Origin: Bacillota bacterium
Lineage (GTDB): Bacteria > Bacillota > Clostridia > Christensenellales > Aristaeellaceae
Direction: 5' to 3'
NCBI GenBank assembly: GCA_023402355.1
Contig: JAEXCG010000182.1
Coordinates: 1 to 16,346 of the forward strand
Length of the DNA stretch: 16,346 bases
Both the position numbers and the translations under genes were made by a program. Position 1 is the first letter of the stretch. Every line of letters starts with the position of its first letter. Under the pieces are notes generated by a model, which was given only the letters and a program-made list of their open reading frames with translations, was not told where the DNA came from and did not search any database. Of the stretch, positions 1-6,998 are shown piece after piece.

Positions 1-1
1 C

Positions 2-328
2 AAACTGCGCGACGGGCGGCAGATCAAACCCTGGCTTACACGCATTCTGATCAACACCTGCTTTACCATGCGCCGTGGGGAGAAGCCGGTCTGCGGGCTG
101 GATGAGAGACTGCCTGCGCTTACAGTGGATAACCTCCCCCTGCACGATGCGTTGGAACGCCTGCCGGACAACCTAAGACTTCCGCTCGTTCTGCATTATC
201 TGGAAGGGTTCTCCGTGCGGGAAATCGCCCGCATCATGGAGGCGCCGCAGGGATCGGTAAAGACGTGGATGCTGCGCGGGCGACGGGAACTGGAACAGAT
301 GTTGGGCGAAAGGGAGATGAAACCATGA
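2..328 (+). CDS. ECF-type RNA polymerase sigma factor, C-terminal part (5' end outside window)
   Basis: This is the last 108 residues of a sigma-70 family factor of the extracytoplasmic-function type; the frame is open to the left edge, so the true start is not in the window. The fragment begins in the end of region 2 (the KPWLTRILINTCF stretch is typical of the region 2/linker of these factors). It continues with region 4: residues 48-69 (LHDALERLPDNLRLPLVLHY) and a helix-turn-helix at about 71-102 (SVREIARIMEAPQGSVKTWM and following), which would contact the -35 element. The stop TGA overlaps the ATG of the next gene as ATGA, so the two are translationally coupled, as usual for sigma/anti-sigma pairs. 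The internal ATG at 68 is not a real start because region 2 residues precede it. Family assignment is firm; the regulon cannot be read from the sequence. Confidence 0.9.
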   Translation, partial: KLRDGRQIKPWLTRILINTCFTMRRGEKPVCGLDERLPALTVDNLPLHDALERLPDNLRLPLVLHYLEGFSVREIARIMEAPQGSVKTWMLRGRRELEQMLGEREMKP

Positions 329-1392
329 GGAGATCGAGGAAGGATTGGCTGGCGGCATTCCCGGAGGAGCCGGAGGAGTTCCGAAGCGCGGTTATGCGCG
401 CCTGCGCGCAGGTGCGCGCAGAGAGTGGATCGACACGTGCGGACTGCCGCCGCAAGACGCTACGACCTGTGGCTGTGCTCGTGGCGGCGGCGCTGCTGCT
501 GGCGGGGAGCACGGCTGTCGCGGCGGGGCTGCGGCTTGGATTGCTGGATTACATTAAGGGAACGGGCGGAGGGCAACCGCTGCCTAAGGCGCAGTCGAAC
601 CTGGCGAAGAACCTTGCAGCCCGAAGCCTCCCTCATGTAGACCTCGCGGTGCGCTCGGCGATTTACGATGGCGCAACACTTCACGTGGAGTATGCGATAC
701 GCCTCCGCGATGCGGCACGCCCCTTGACGGAACAGGAACTATGGAATCCTGAAAGTACGTTTTCGCTTGCGCTGGACGCGGACGGGGTCAGACTGACAGG
801 CGGGGATTTCTTCCGCATAGACGGCCAGGATTACGCCATGACGGATGCGTCAGGCGGCCGAGTGATACCGGGCGATAACGCGGGGGAAGCGCTGGGATAT
901 CTCTCAATTCAGCTTCCGCCCAAAATCTCACGACGGGAGGGGACGACGCGATTTGGCCTGATGCTGGCACAGGAACCGCTGGTGTTCGACCTGCCGGTCT
1001 GCGAGGCGCTGGACATTACCCCGAACAGCACGGAGTCGGTAGGCAACTTAAACGTGGAAATTACGCGGGCCCGGCTGACGCCGCTGAAGACGTACACGGA
1101 GTGGACGGTGCGCGTGCAACCAGGCGTGGAAAAAACGGAGGCGCTTGAGGCGCTTGAACGCTGGGCGGGAGCCAGACTGGTCGATGCGGCGGGGCAGCCC
1201 CTGTGCCAGACGCGAAGCCCGGCGTATTTGCCGGACGTGCGAGCCGCATACCTCGAGGACAATAGCTGTTCCTGGGCCTGTACGGGCGAAGCGCTCGCGC
1301 AAGTACCCGATGAGATCTACTTCGCGCCGGGCGTGTGGAACCGCGAAGCGGGCTGGTGCGCGCGTATGGATGAAGCCGTTCGGCTGAGATGA
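325..1392 (+). CDS. Membrane anti-sigma-like protein (DUF4179-like)
   Basis: Predicted 355-residue single-pass membrane protein that probably binds and inhibits the ECF sigma factor encoded just upstream. The start at 325 is chosen because it overlaps the sigma stop as ATGA and follows an AGGGAG Shine-Dalgarno; an in-frame ATG at 265 lies inside the sigma gene and is unlikely. A short basic/acidic cytoplasmic part (residues 1-47) precedes one hydrophobic segment at about 49-69, followed by LGLLDYIKGTGGG and a long, probably extracellular domain rich in beta-strand patterns. This layout matches the DUF4179-type proteins that accompany ECF factors in Clostridia. No zinc-binding HxxxCxxC anti-sigma motif is visible, so the anti-sigma role rests on position, topology and resemblance. 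A third gene follows after 12 bases, so this is one operon. Confidence 0.75.
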   Translation: MRRSRKDWLAAFPEEPEEFRSAVMRACAQVRAESGSTRADCRRKTLRPVAVLVAAALLLAGSTAVAAGLRLGLLDYIKGTGGGQPLPKAQSNLAKNLAARSLPHVDLAVRSAIYDGATLHVEYAIRLRDAARPLTEQELWNPESTFSLALDADGVRLTGGDFFRIDGQDYAMTDASGGRVIPGDNAGEALGYLSIQLPPKISRREGTTRFGLMLAQEPLVFDLPVCEALDITPNSTESVGNLNVEITRARLTPLKTYTEWTVRVQPGVEKTEALEALERWAGARLVDAAGQPLCQTRSPAYLPDVRAAYLEDNSCSWACTGEALAQVPDEIYFAPGVWNREAGWCARMDEAVRLR

Positions 1393-1404
1393 GGAGGAGG
1401 AACC

Positions 1405-2625
1405 ATGAAGAAATTGCTTTCCCTGTTTGTAACGCTGACGATGCTTTGCCCTGGCTGCGCGCTGGCACAGACGCTGGCGGAGCTAAAGGCGCAGGCAACC
1501 GAAACGGTGACGCTTCGGATTGACGGCGAGACGGTGGCGGTGCCTATGGCGTTGCCGGAAGGGGATACGCTCTGTATCCTGCGGGTCCGCGTGCGGGACG
1601 ATCTAAACGCCGAGGCGGTTGCGGCTGTCTACCCATCCCGGGAGACCGAGCGAATTTGGCTGGAGGACGGTTTGGGAAACCTCACGTACAGCGCGCGGTG
1701 CGATAGCCTGAATGTGGACGTATGCCCGGAGGACGGACGCAGCGCTCGCTACGGCATGCCATGGAACGAAGGGCTGCCGGATGAAGAAGCGGGTCGTTTC
1801 TGGGGGACGGAAATGCCCGAGGATTGTAGCGTGCCGGCGGAGCGTCCGGCGCAAATTTTGCGAGAAATCCTTGATCTGGCGGGCGCTGGCGATCTGGACG
1901 TGCGCGTGCTGCGTCAGTTTGGCAGCTCGAGAGCCTATGCCGGGGCCTTTGCGGACCATTTTGAAGGCGAGCGGAGGGCCTCTTACCTGGTGCTGGATAA
2001 AACGCGTCCGATCGCGGGCATGGGCGGCATGTGGTTGACAGAATTTGAGCAATGGATTGAGGGCGCGCCGGTGTTCGCCGCTTACTACACCCCAACGATC
2101 GACTGGAACGAGCGGATCACAAAGGGGCTTTCAGATCGCACGGGCTCTGCGCGGTTTTTGCATTGGCCGGAACAGTACATCCGCATGTGGACGCTGAGCG
2201 AGAACGACTTAAAGGTCTGCGTATATATGCTTTTTGAACCCGTGGAGACGCTCGCGCGGGATGTGGAGCTCGCAGGGCTGGACGAAGTGGTACAATCGGT
2301 GCAGGCGCGCATCGACGCAGGCGATCTGCGATCCGTAACCGCACTGCGTCTGGGGTATACAAACCTAGTGACCACCAAGAGCGATGGTCCAGGCCCGGAA
2401 AGCGGCCGCGATCACGTGCTTTTCCCTGCTTGGCAGGTGCTGGGTTACGACAGGAAGGACGCAGACAGCCAGGACATGATGAACTTCCGCGCAATAACGG
2501 GAAGAGAGGTACCGCGGGAGGGCGAAGTTCTGACGAGCGATACCGGGGCAGCCTTTGTCCGCGGGCTTGAACTGCGTATCGACGCGACCTCGGGGCAGGT
2601 TCTCGAGGATTACCGTTACGAATAA
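1405..2625 (+). CDS. Exported protein of unknown function, third gene of the sigma/anti-sigma operon
   Basis: Predicted 406-residue secreted or surface protein that I do not recognise. The start follows a very strong ribosome binding site (GAGGAGGAGGA, three bases before ATG), 12 bases after the anti-sigma stop. Residues 1-21 form a signal peptide: MKK, a hydrophobic core and an ALA|Q signal peptidase I site. A Cys at residue 18 sits in CPGC, which is a poor lipobox, so lipidation is less likely. The mature part is acidic, has no membrane segment and no repeats, and contains aromatic-rich stretches such as WLTEFEQWIEG and YYTPTIDWNE. Co-transcription with an envelope-stress type sigma factor suggests it is an envelope sensor, accessory or target of that system; this is inference from position only. 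Confidence 0.8.
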   Translation: MKKLLSLFVTLTMLCPGCALAQTLAELKAQATETVTLRIDGETVAVPMALPEGDTLCILRVRVRDDLNAEAVAAVYPSRETERIWLEDGLGNLTYSARCDSLNVDVCPEDGRSARYGMPWNEGLPDEEAGRFWGTEMPEDCSVPAERPAQILREILDLAGAGDLDVRVLRQFGSSRAYAGAFADHFEGERRASYLVLDKTRPIAGMGGMWLTEFEQWIEGAPVFAAYYTPTIDWNERITKGLSDRTGSARFLHWPEQYIRMWTLSENDLKVCVYMLFEPVETLARDVELAGLDEVVQSVQARIDAGDLRSVTALRLGYTNLVTTKSDGPGPESGRDHVLFPAWQVLGYDRKDADSQDMMNFRAITGREVPREGEVLTSDTGAAFVRGLELRIDATSGQVLEDYRYE

Positions 2626-2650
2626 CGGCTCTAGGCAAATACCCAAAACA

Positions 2651-2687
2651 AAAACGAAGCCGCCGCAAGCGTCTCTGCGGCGGCTTC
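2651..2687 (-). terminator. Intrinsic terminator of the aldo/keto reductase gene
   Basis: A perfect 12-bp inverted repeat, GAAGCCGCCGCA (2656-2667) and TGCGGCGGCTTC (2676-2687), encloses an 8-base loop. Read on the - strand it is followed by GTTTTTGTTTTG, a classical U-tract, and it lies just after the reductase stop codon at 2694. On the + strand the stem could also slow transcription out of the exported-protein gene (stop at 2625), but no T-run follows on that side. Confidence 0.9.
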
Positions 2688-2693
2688 CTCCTG

Positions 2694-3818
2694 TCACAGG
2701 CACTCGGCGATCTCGTGAATCTTTTGCAGCATCGCGGGGATGTCGATGCCCTGCGGGCAGTTGCGCTTGCACCGGCCGCAGGCGACGCAGTGCGTCTCTC
2801 GCGCGGCCTCGTCCAGCTTCGCAAGGCTCTCCTTGTATGCCTTGGCGTCCCCGTACATGGCGTACAGGTTGTAGCGGGAGAACGCGCCGGGGATGTCCAC
2901 GCCCTTGGGACAGTCCATGCAATAGCGGCAGGAGGTGCAGGGGATGAGGCTGGAGACGTTGAAGGCCTCGGTCGCGCGCGCAAGCGCCTCGCGCTCCGCA
3001 GCGCTCAGCGGTGTAAAGTCGCTGAGGGTCGTAAGGTTGTCCTGCACCTGCTCTTCGGCGGACATGCCGCTGAGCACCGTCATGACGCCGTCCAGCGAGG
3101 CGGCGTAGCGCACGGCCCAGGAGGCCATGGAGCGATCCGGCGCGGCCTGCTTCAAAATCTCCTGTGCGGCTTCGCAGGGCCTGGCGAGAAGCCCGCCGCG
3201 CACCGGCTCCATGACGATCACCGGCATGCCGCGGCGGCGCAGGACCTCGTAGCTCTCGCCCGCCCGCTGCATCGTCCAGTCCAGGTAGTTGAGCTGAATC
3301 TGCGCAAACTCAAAGGCCGGGTGCGCCTCGCAGAAGGCGTCGATGTACTCCGGCGTGTCGTGGCAGGAAAAGCCGAGGTGACGGATGAGCCCCTCGCGCT
3401 TCTTTTCCAGCAGGAAGTCGTAGACGCCGTACTTGTCGAACATCGGCTTATGCTCGTGGCTGATGTTGTGCACGAGGTAAAAGTCGAAATAGGAGACGCG
3501 CAAATTTTTAAGCTGATTTTGAAAGATGGTTTCGACGTCTTCCCGGCTCTTCGCCATCCAGACGGGCATCTTGGTGGCGACGTGAAAGCTTTCGCGCGGG
3601 TAGGCGGAAAGCGCCTCGCCTACGAAGCGCTCGGACTCGCCGTCGTGATACATGTAGGCGGTGTCGAAGTAATTGACGCCGCCAAGGTAGGCCCGGTCGA
3701 TCAGCTCCTTGGCTCGCGCCCAGTCGATGGCGGGCTTTTCAGGGTCGAGCCGGGGCAGGCGCATGCAGCCCATGCCCAGCAGCGAAATCTCTTCGCCCAG
3801 AAATGAACGTTTTTGCAA
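2694..3818 (-). CDS. Aldo/keto reductase with C-terminal 4Fe-4S dicluster domain
   Basis: A 374-residue cytoplasmic NAD(P)H-type oxidoreductase fused to a ferredoxin-like tail. The AKR barrel occupies about residues 1-275, with the tetrad at Asp52, Tyr57 (FDTAYMYHDG), Lys83 (ATKMP) and His117 (YLVHN). The tail carries CTSCRYCMDCP (Cys294, 297, 300, 303) and CVACGRCKRNCP (Cys344, 347, 350, 354), enough ligands for two [4Fe-4S] clusters. This domain order is common in anaerobes (COG1453-like), and electron transfer between NAD(P)H and iron-sulfur carriers is plausible; the substrate is unknown. I place the start at a TTG (3818-3816): GAGGA lies 7 bases upstream, and the N-terminus MQKRSFLGEEISLLG matches the family start. 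The frame stays open far upstream because of GC richness, but that extension lies opposite other genes. Confidence 0.93.
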   Translation of the reverse strand: MQKRSFLGEEISLLGMGCMRLPRLDPEKPAIDWARAKELIDRAYLGGVNYFDTAYMYHDGESERFVGEALSAYPRESFHVATKMPVWMAKSREDVETIFQNQLKNLRVSYFDFYLVHNISHEHKPMFDKYGVYDFLLEKKREGLIRHLGFSCHDTPEYIDAFCEAHPAFEFAQIQLNYLDWTMQRAGESYEVLRRRGMPVIVMEPVRGGLLARPCEAAQEILKQAAPDRSMASWAVRYAASLDGVMTVLSGMSAEEQVQDNLTTLSDFTPLSAAEREALARATEAFNVSSLIPCTSCRYCMDCPKGVDIPGAFSRYNLYAMYGDAKAYKESLAKLDEAARETHCVACGRCKRNCPQGIDIPAMLQKIHEIAECL

Positions 3819-3839
3819 AGCAGGTTCCTCGCTTTCTAC

Positions 3840-3845
3840 ATTGTA
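3840..3845 (-). promoter_or_regulatory. Possible -10 box of the aldo/keto reductase gene
   Basis: On the - strand TACAAT occurs 21 bases upstream of the TTG start, which would give a leader of about 15 bases including the GAGGA site. No convincing -35 box is seen at the usual distance, so this is a weak call. Confidence 0.3.
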
Positions 3846-3935
3846 CTGACCTTCTAAAACGGCTCGCCGCGGCCGCGTGCGCAAGCGCGCGGGACAAAAG
3901 CACCCGTACGGGAAGGGCGCGGACATCGCCTGCAT

Positions 3936-3946
3936 TTTACTGTAAA
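3936..3946. promoter_or_regulatory. Short palindrome TTTACTGTAAA in the divergent intergenic region
   Basis: A perfect 11-bp palindrome (five-base arms around one central T) lies between the divergent reductase and glycosyltransferase genes, in an AT-richer island within very GC-rich DNA. It could be an operator for either side. Palindromes of this size also occur by chance. Confidence 0.25.
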
Positions 3947-3967
3947 CGCCCACGGCGCGGATGTCAA

Positions 3968-4003
3968 GCGAAAAGAGCGGGCATTTTTTCGGGCTCTTTT
4001 CGC
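3968..4003 (+). repeat. 11-bp inverted repeat upstream of the glycosyltransferase pair
   Basis: GCGAAAAGAGC (3968-3978) and GCTCTTTTCGC (3993-4003) are perfect complements around a 14-base loop containing TTTTTT. It ends 34 bases before the ATG at 4038. No T-run follows the stem on either strand, so it is not a standard terminator. It may be a large operator or a leader hairpin for the two-gene operon. Confidence 0.5.
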
Positions 4004-4037
4004 GGGAGGCAGGGATTTTGAGGAAGGAACGCGAAAA

Positions 4038-5504
4038 ATGCAAGCGGCTATCTCGAATGAAAGAGCAAAGGATGGACGGACGATGACGCTGAAAAAGGAC
4101 TGGCTGGACGACAAGCTGCGCAGCGGCGTGGACGCAAAGCCGTGCCGGTGGGTGATTGCCGCGCTGTTTGCGCTGGCGACGGCGGCGTTTGCCTATTTTG
4201 CCTATCACGCGCGCTACGCGACGTTTGACGCTTATAACGAGCGCGACCTGCCCTATCTGCTGCGCACGGTGACGTGCATGTTCACCTTCGTCTACGCGCT
4301 CGCGCTGACGCTGCAGTTTGCGATGCTGAAGCGCTGCGGGGCCAACACGGCGACGTACCTGCTCGCGGCGCTGATAACGGGCCTTGGGCTGCTGGGCAAG
4401 ATTTCGCTGCTCGATTACGTGAGCGACGACTACGACATCTTCCTGAGCGAGTGGATCTGGCTGATGTCGGAGGAGGACCTCCTGGGCGCGATGGGCCTGT
4501 ATTTGGGCGACTACAACCCGCCGTATCTGTACATGCTGGCGGTCATGTCGCGCTTTAACGACTTCTCGTACCTTTACATGATCAAGTTCGTCTCCATCGC
4601 GATGGACGTGGTGCTCGCCTACTTCGTGATGAAGCTCGTTTCGCTCAAGAGCGAGGGCCCTGTGCTTCAGCTCGCCTTCTTCCACCTGGCGCTGCTGCTG
4701 CCCACGGTGGTTCTCAACGGCGCGTACTGGGGCCAGTGCGACACGATCTTCACCGCGTTCGCGCTCGGCGGGCTCTACTTTGGGCTGAAAAAGCGCCCGT
4801 GCCTGTCCATCGTGTTTTTCACGCTGTCGCTCGCGTTTAAGCTGCAGGCCGTGTTCCTGCTGCCGATCCTGCTGCCGCTGTGGAGCGTGAAGAGCTTCCG
4901 CCTGCGCCATCTGCTGCTCGCGCCGGTGGTCTACATGGCGATGATGGCGCCCGCCCTGATCGCGGGCAAGACGCTGCATTCGGTGCTCACCTGCTACATG
5001 AGCCAGGCGGCCAACTACACGTCGCTCACGATGAACGCGCCCTCCATCTATCAGCTGATGCCGACCGCGAGCTTCCGCGAGTTCAACGGCATGGGCATCC
5101 TCTTCGCGCTCGCGCTGGTCTTCACCCTGTGCGCGGCGATGTACCAGAAGCGAAGGACGCTGACCGTGGAAAGCATCCTGCTGTGCTCGATGCTGCTCGC
5201 CATCGCCATTCCGCTGGTGCTCCCGCGCATGCACGAGCGCTACTTCTTCATGGCGGACGTGCTCGCGCTCGCGGTCGTGGCGTACAAGCCCAGGCGCTTT
5301 TACCTGCCGCTGGCGGTGGGCTTCGCGTCGTATTGCGCCTACGTCGTGGCGCTGCCGGGCCCGGCGCTGTACGACCTGAGCTACATGAGCCTCATCATGA
5401 TCGCTTCGGCGGCGCTGGTCGCCTACGACCTGTACCGCCAGCTTCGCGCTGACGAGCGCGAGGGGCACGGACCGTACCTGCTGAAGGAGGAGCGCGCAGC
5501 ATGA
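4038..5504 (+). CDS. Multi-pass GT-C glycosyltransferase, Gpi18-like mannosyltransferase type (copy 1)
   Basis: A 488-residue integral membrane protein with about ten hydrophobic segments, resembling the Gpi18-like (COG5542) group of GT-C enzymes, which use polyprenyl-phosphate sugars to glycosylate lipids or proteins at the outer membrane face. Family-like motifs are an acidic loop DDYDIFLSEW (130-139), GDYNPPYLYM (157-166), NGAYWGQCD (227-235), LAFKLQAVF (265-273) and MHERYFF (398-404). The Asp residues in the first extracellular loop are the expected catalytic or metal-binding site. The start at 4038 is preferred because GAGGAAGGA lies about 9 bases upstream; ATG 4083 with AAAGGA is an alternative that would remove 15 polar residues. 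Its stop overlaps the next ATG as ATGA. Sugar and acceptor are unknown. Confidence 0.82.
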   Translation: MQAAISNERAKDGRTMTLKKDWLDDKLRSGVDAKPCRWVIAALFALATAAFAYFAYHARYATFDAYNERDLPYLLRTVTCMFTFVYALALTLQFAMLKRCGANTATYLLAALITGLGLLGKISLLDYVSDDYDIFLSEWIWLMSEEDLLGAMGLYLGDYNPPYLYMLAVMSRFNDFSYLYMIKFVSIAMDVVLAYFVMKLVSLKSEGPVLQLAFFHLALLLPTVVLNGAYWGQCDTIFTAFALGGLYFGLKKRPCLSIVFFTLSLAFKLQAVFLLPILLPLWSVKSFRLRHLLLAPVVYMAMMAPALIAGKTLHSVLTCYMSQAANYTSLTMNAPSIYQLMPTASFREFNGMGILFALALVFTLCAAMYQKRRTLTVESILLCSMLLAIAIPLVLPRMHERYFFMADVLALAVVAYKPRRFYLPLAVGFASYCAYVVALPGPALYDLSYMSLIMIASAALVAYDLYRQLRADEREGHGPYLLKEERAA

Positions 5505-6904
5505 ATCGAAACCCTCTGGATCGGCTGGACGACGCGCTTCACAGCCTCGCGGACGCGCGCCTGAAGCGCTGGCAGCGGCTTGCGCTGCTCGGCGCGATGG
5601 CGGCTTTGCTGTTCGGCTTCCTGCTCACGCGCAGCTTTCCGCGTCTGGAGGGAAACCACTTCGGGCAGTTGGCGGTGACCGCCGCGCTGTTCGCGTTTGT
5701 CGGTCTTTTGTTCATGCAGGCCGCGTTTTCGCGCATCTCGCGCTTCGAGGGGAGCCTGGCGCTTTACCTGCTCGCGGCGGCCGGCTGCGCGGCGCTGCTG
5801 CTCATGCGCCTTTCCATGCTTGAAAAGGAGACAGGCGATTACACCTACTGGCTGACGAAGTGGTATACGCAAATGCAGCCGCTCGGGTTTGCGCAGGCGA
5901 TGCGCGCCGACATCGGCAATTATACGATGCCTTATCGCTATTTCGTCTGGATCATCGCGCAGATCCCTCTGCCGGACCTGTACCTGTTCAAGCTGGTGAC
6001 GATGCTCTTTGAGGCGGCGCTCGCGCGCGAGGTCATGCTGCTTTCGGAGATGAACGCGGGCAGGCCCTCGCTGGGGCGCTCGCTTTGCATTTACTTTATC
6101 GTCCTGGCGCTGCCGACGGTCGTGTTCAACGGCGCGTACTGGGGCCAGTGCGACGCGATCTACACCCTGTTTGCCTTGTACGGCCTGCGCATGGCGCTCG
6201 AAGACAAACCCTATCGTTCGGCCGCCGGGTTTGGCCTGTCGCTGGCGTTTAAGTTGCAGGCGGTCTTCCTCTTCCCGATCTTGCCGATTCTGTGGGGCAT
6301 GAAGCGCCTGCGGGTCAAGCATGCGCTCGCGCTCGTCGGCGCGTGGCTTGCGGCGATGATACCGGCGCTGCTCAGCGGGCGTTCCTTTGCGGGCGTTCTC
6401 TCGCCCTACCTGTCGCAGATGAGCGATTCCATGGAGCTGACCCGGAACGCGCCTTCCGTCTTCCAGCTCTTCGATTCCTCCGAGATGAACCCGTGGATGT
6501 TCTCCAACTGGGGCATCGCGATGGCGATGGGGGCGGCGGTCGTGCTGTGCATGCTGCTCTGGCGCTGTCGGGACCGGCTTACGCCCGCGCGCTTGATCGA
6601 CGCGGCGTTCCTGATGGCGCTCGTCGTTCCGTACCTGCTGCCGCACATGCACGAGCGCTACTTCTTCATGGCGGACATGCTTTCGATCGCCTACTTCGCC
6701 GGAAACAGCAGGCGCGCTTTTGCGCCGGCGCTTACCATTCTGGCATCGCTGAACTGCTACCTCAGGTATTTTCAGGCGAACCGCTCGTTCATGCCGCCCG
6801 CCCTCGGCTCCCTGCTCCTTTTGGCGGTTCTGGTGATCGCAGGCGCCGAGCTGATGAAGGGGCTTGGGCGGCGAACGGGCGCCGGGACGGACCCGCAGGG
6901 CTGA
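5501..6904 (+). CDS. Multi-pass GT-C glycosyltransferase, Gpi18-like mannosyltransferase type (copy 2)
   Basis: A 467-residue membrane protein clearly paralogous to its upstream neighbour, with the same landmarks at matching places: TGDYTYWLTKWY (111-122), NYTMPYRYF (140-148), NGAYWGQCD (210-218), LAFKLQAVF (248-256) and MHERYFF (383-389). The central and C-terminal parts are much better conserved between the copies than the N-termini. The acidic loop reads DYTYW here against DYDIFLSEW in copy 1, so substrate handling may differ. The start is fixed by a strong AAGGAGG site and the 4-base overlap with the preceding stop, so the two proteins should be made together. They may act in sequence in building an envelope glycan or glycolipid, or form a heteromer; neither is shown by the sequence. 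Confidence 0.82.
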   Translation: MNRNPLDRLDDALHSLADARLKRWQRLALLGAMAALLFGFLLTRSFPRLEGNHFGQLAVTAALFAFVGLLFMQAAFSRISRFEGSLALYLLAAAGCAALLLMRLSMLEKETGDYTYWLTKWYTQMQPLGFAQAMRADIGNYTMPYRYFVWIIAQIPLPDLYLFKLVTMLFEAALAREVMLLSEMNAGRPSLGRSLCIYFIVLALPTVVFNGAYWGQCDAIYTLFALYGLRMALEDKPYRSAAGFGLSLAFKLQAVFLFPILPILWGMKRLRVKHALALVGAWLAAMIPALLSGRSFAGVLSPYLSQMSDSMELTRNAPSVFQLFDSSEMNPWMFSNWGIAMAMGAAVVLCMLLWRCRDRLTPARLIDAAFLMALVVPYLLPHMHERYFFMADMLSIAYFAGNSRRAFAPALTILASLNCYLRYFQANRSFMPPALGSLLLLAVLVIAGAELMKGLGRRTGAGTDPQG

Positions 6905-6947
6905 GGCGGCCGCATATCCGGAAATTCACCCCAGGACGTAAAACGAT

Positions 6948-6990
6948 ACCCCGCTCGTTTTCGGCAGATCGTGCTGCCGGCGAGCGGGGT
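6948..6990. terminator. Bidirectional compound-hairpin terminator between convergent operons
   Basis: ACCCCGCTCG (6948-6957) pairs with CGAGCGGGGT (6981-6990). The interior contains a second hairpin, CGGCAG (6962-6967) with CTGCCG (6974-6979). On the + strand the stem is followed by GTGCTGTTTTA, and on the - strand by ATCGTTTTA. It sits between the glycosyltransferase stop at 6904 and the kinase stop at 6999, so it can serve both. Confidence 0.75.
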
Positions 6991-6998
6991 GTGCTGTT

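Noticed and set aside
1405..1470. Possible lipoprotein signal (CPGC) in the third gene of the first operon.
   Set aside because: The residues before the cysteine do not fit the lipobox consensus, and a good signal peptidase I site (ALA|Q) follows three residues later.
3819..5468. Upstream extension of the reductase frame on the - strand (open reading frame of 924 codons in total).
   Set aside because: The extension is a low-complexity Arg/His/Gln/Glu-rich shadow opposite the glycosyltransferase gene, with no family motifs. It also crosses the divergent intergenic region.
5423..6652. 409-codon - strand frame opposite the second glycosyltransferase.
   Set aside because: Gln/Arg/Glu/His-rich antisense shadow of a membrane-protein gene.
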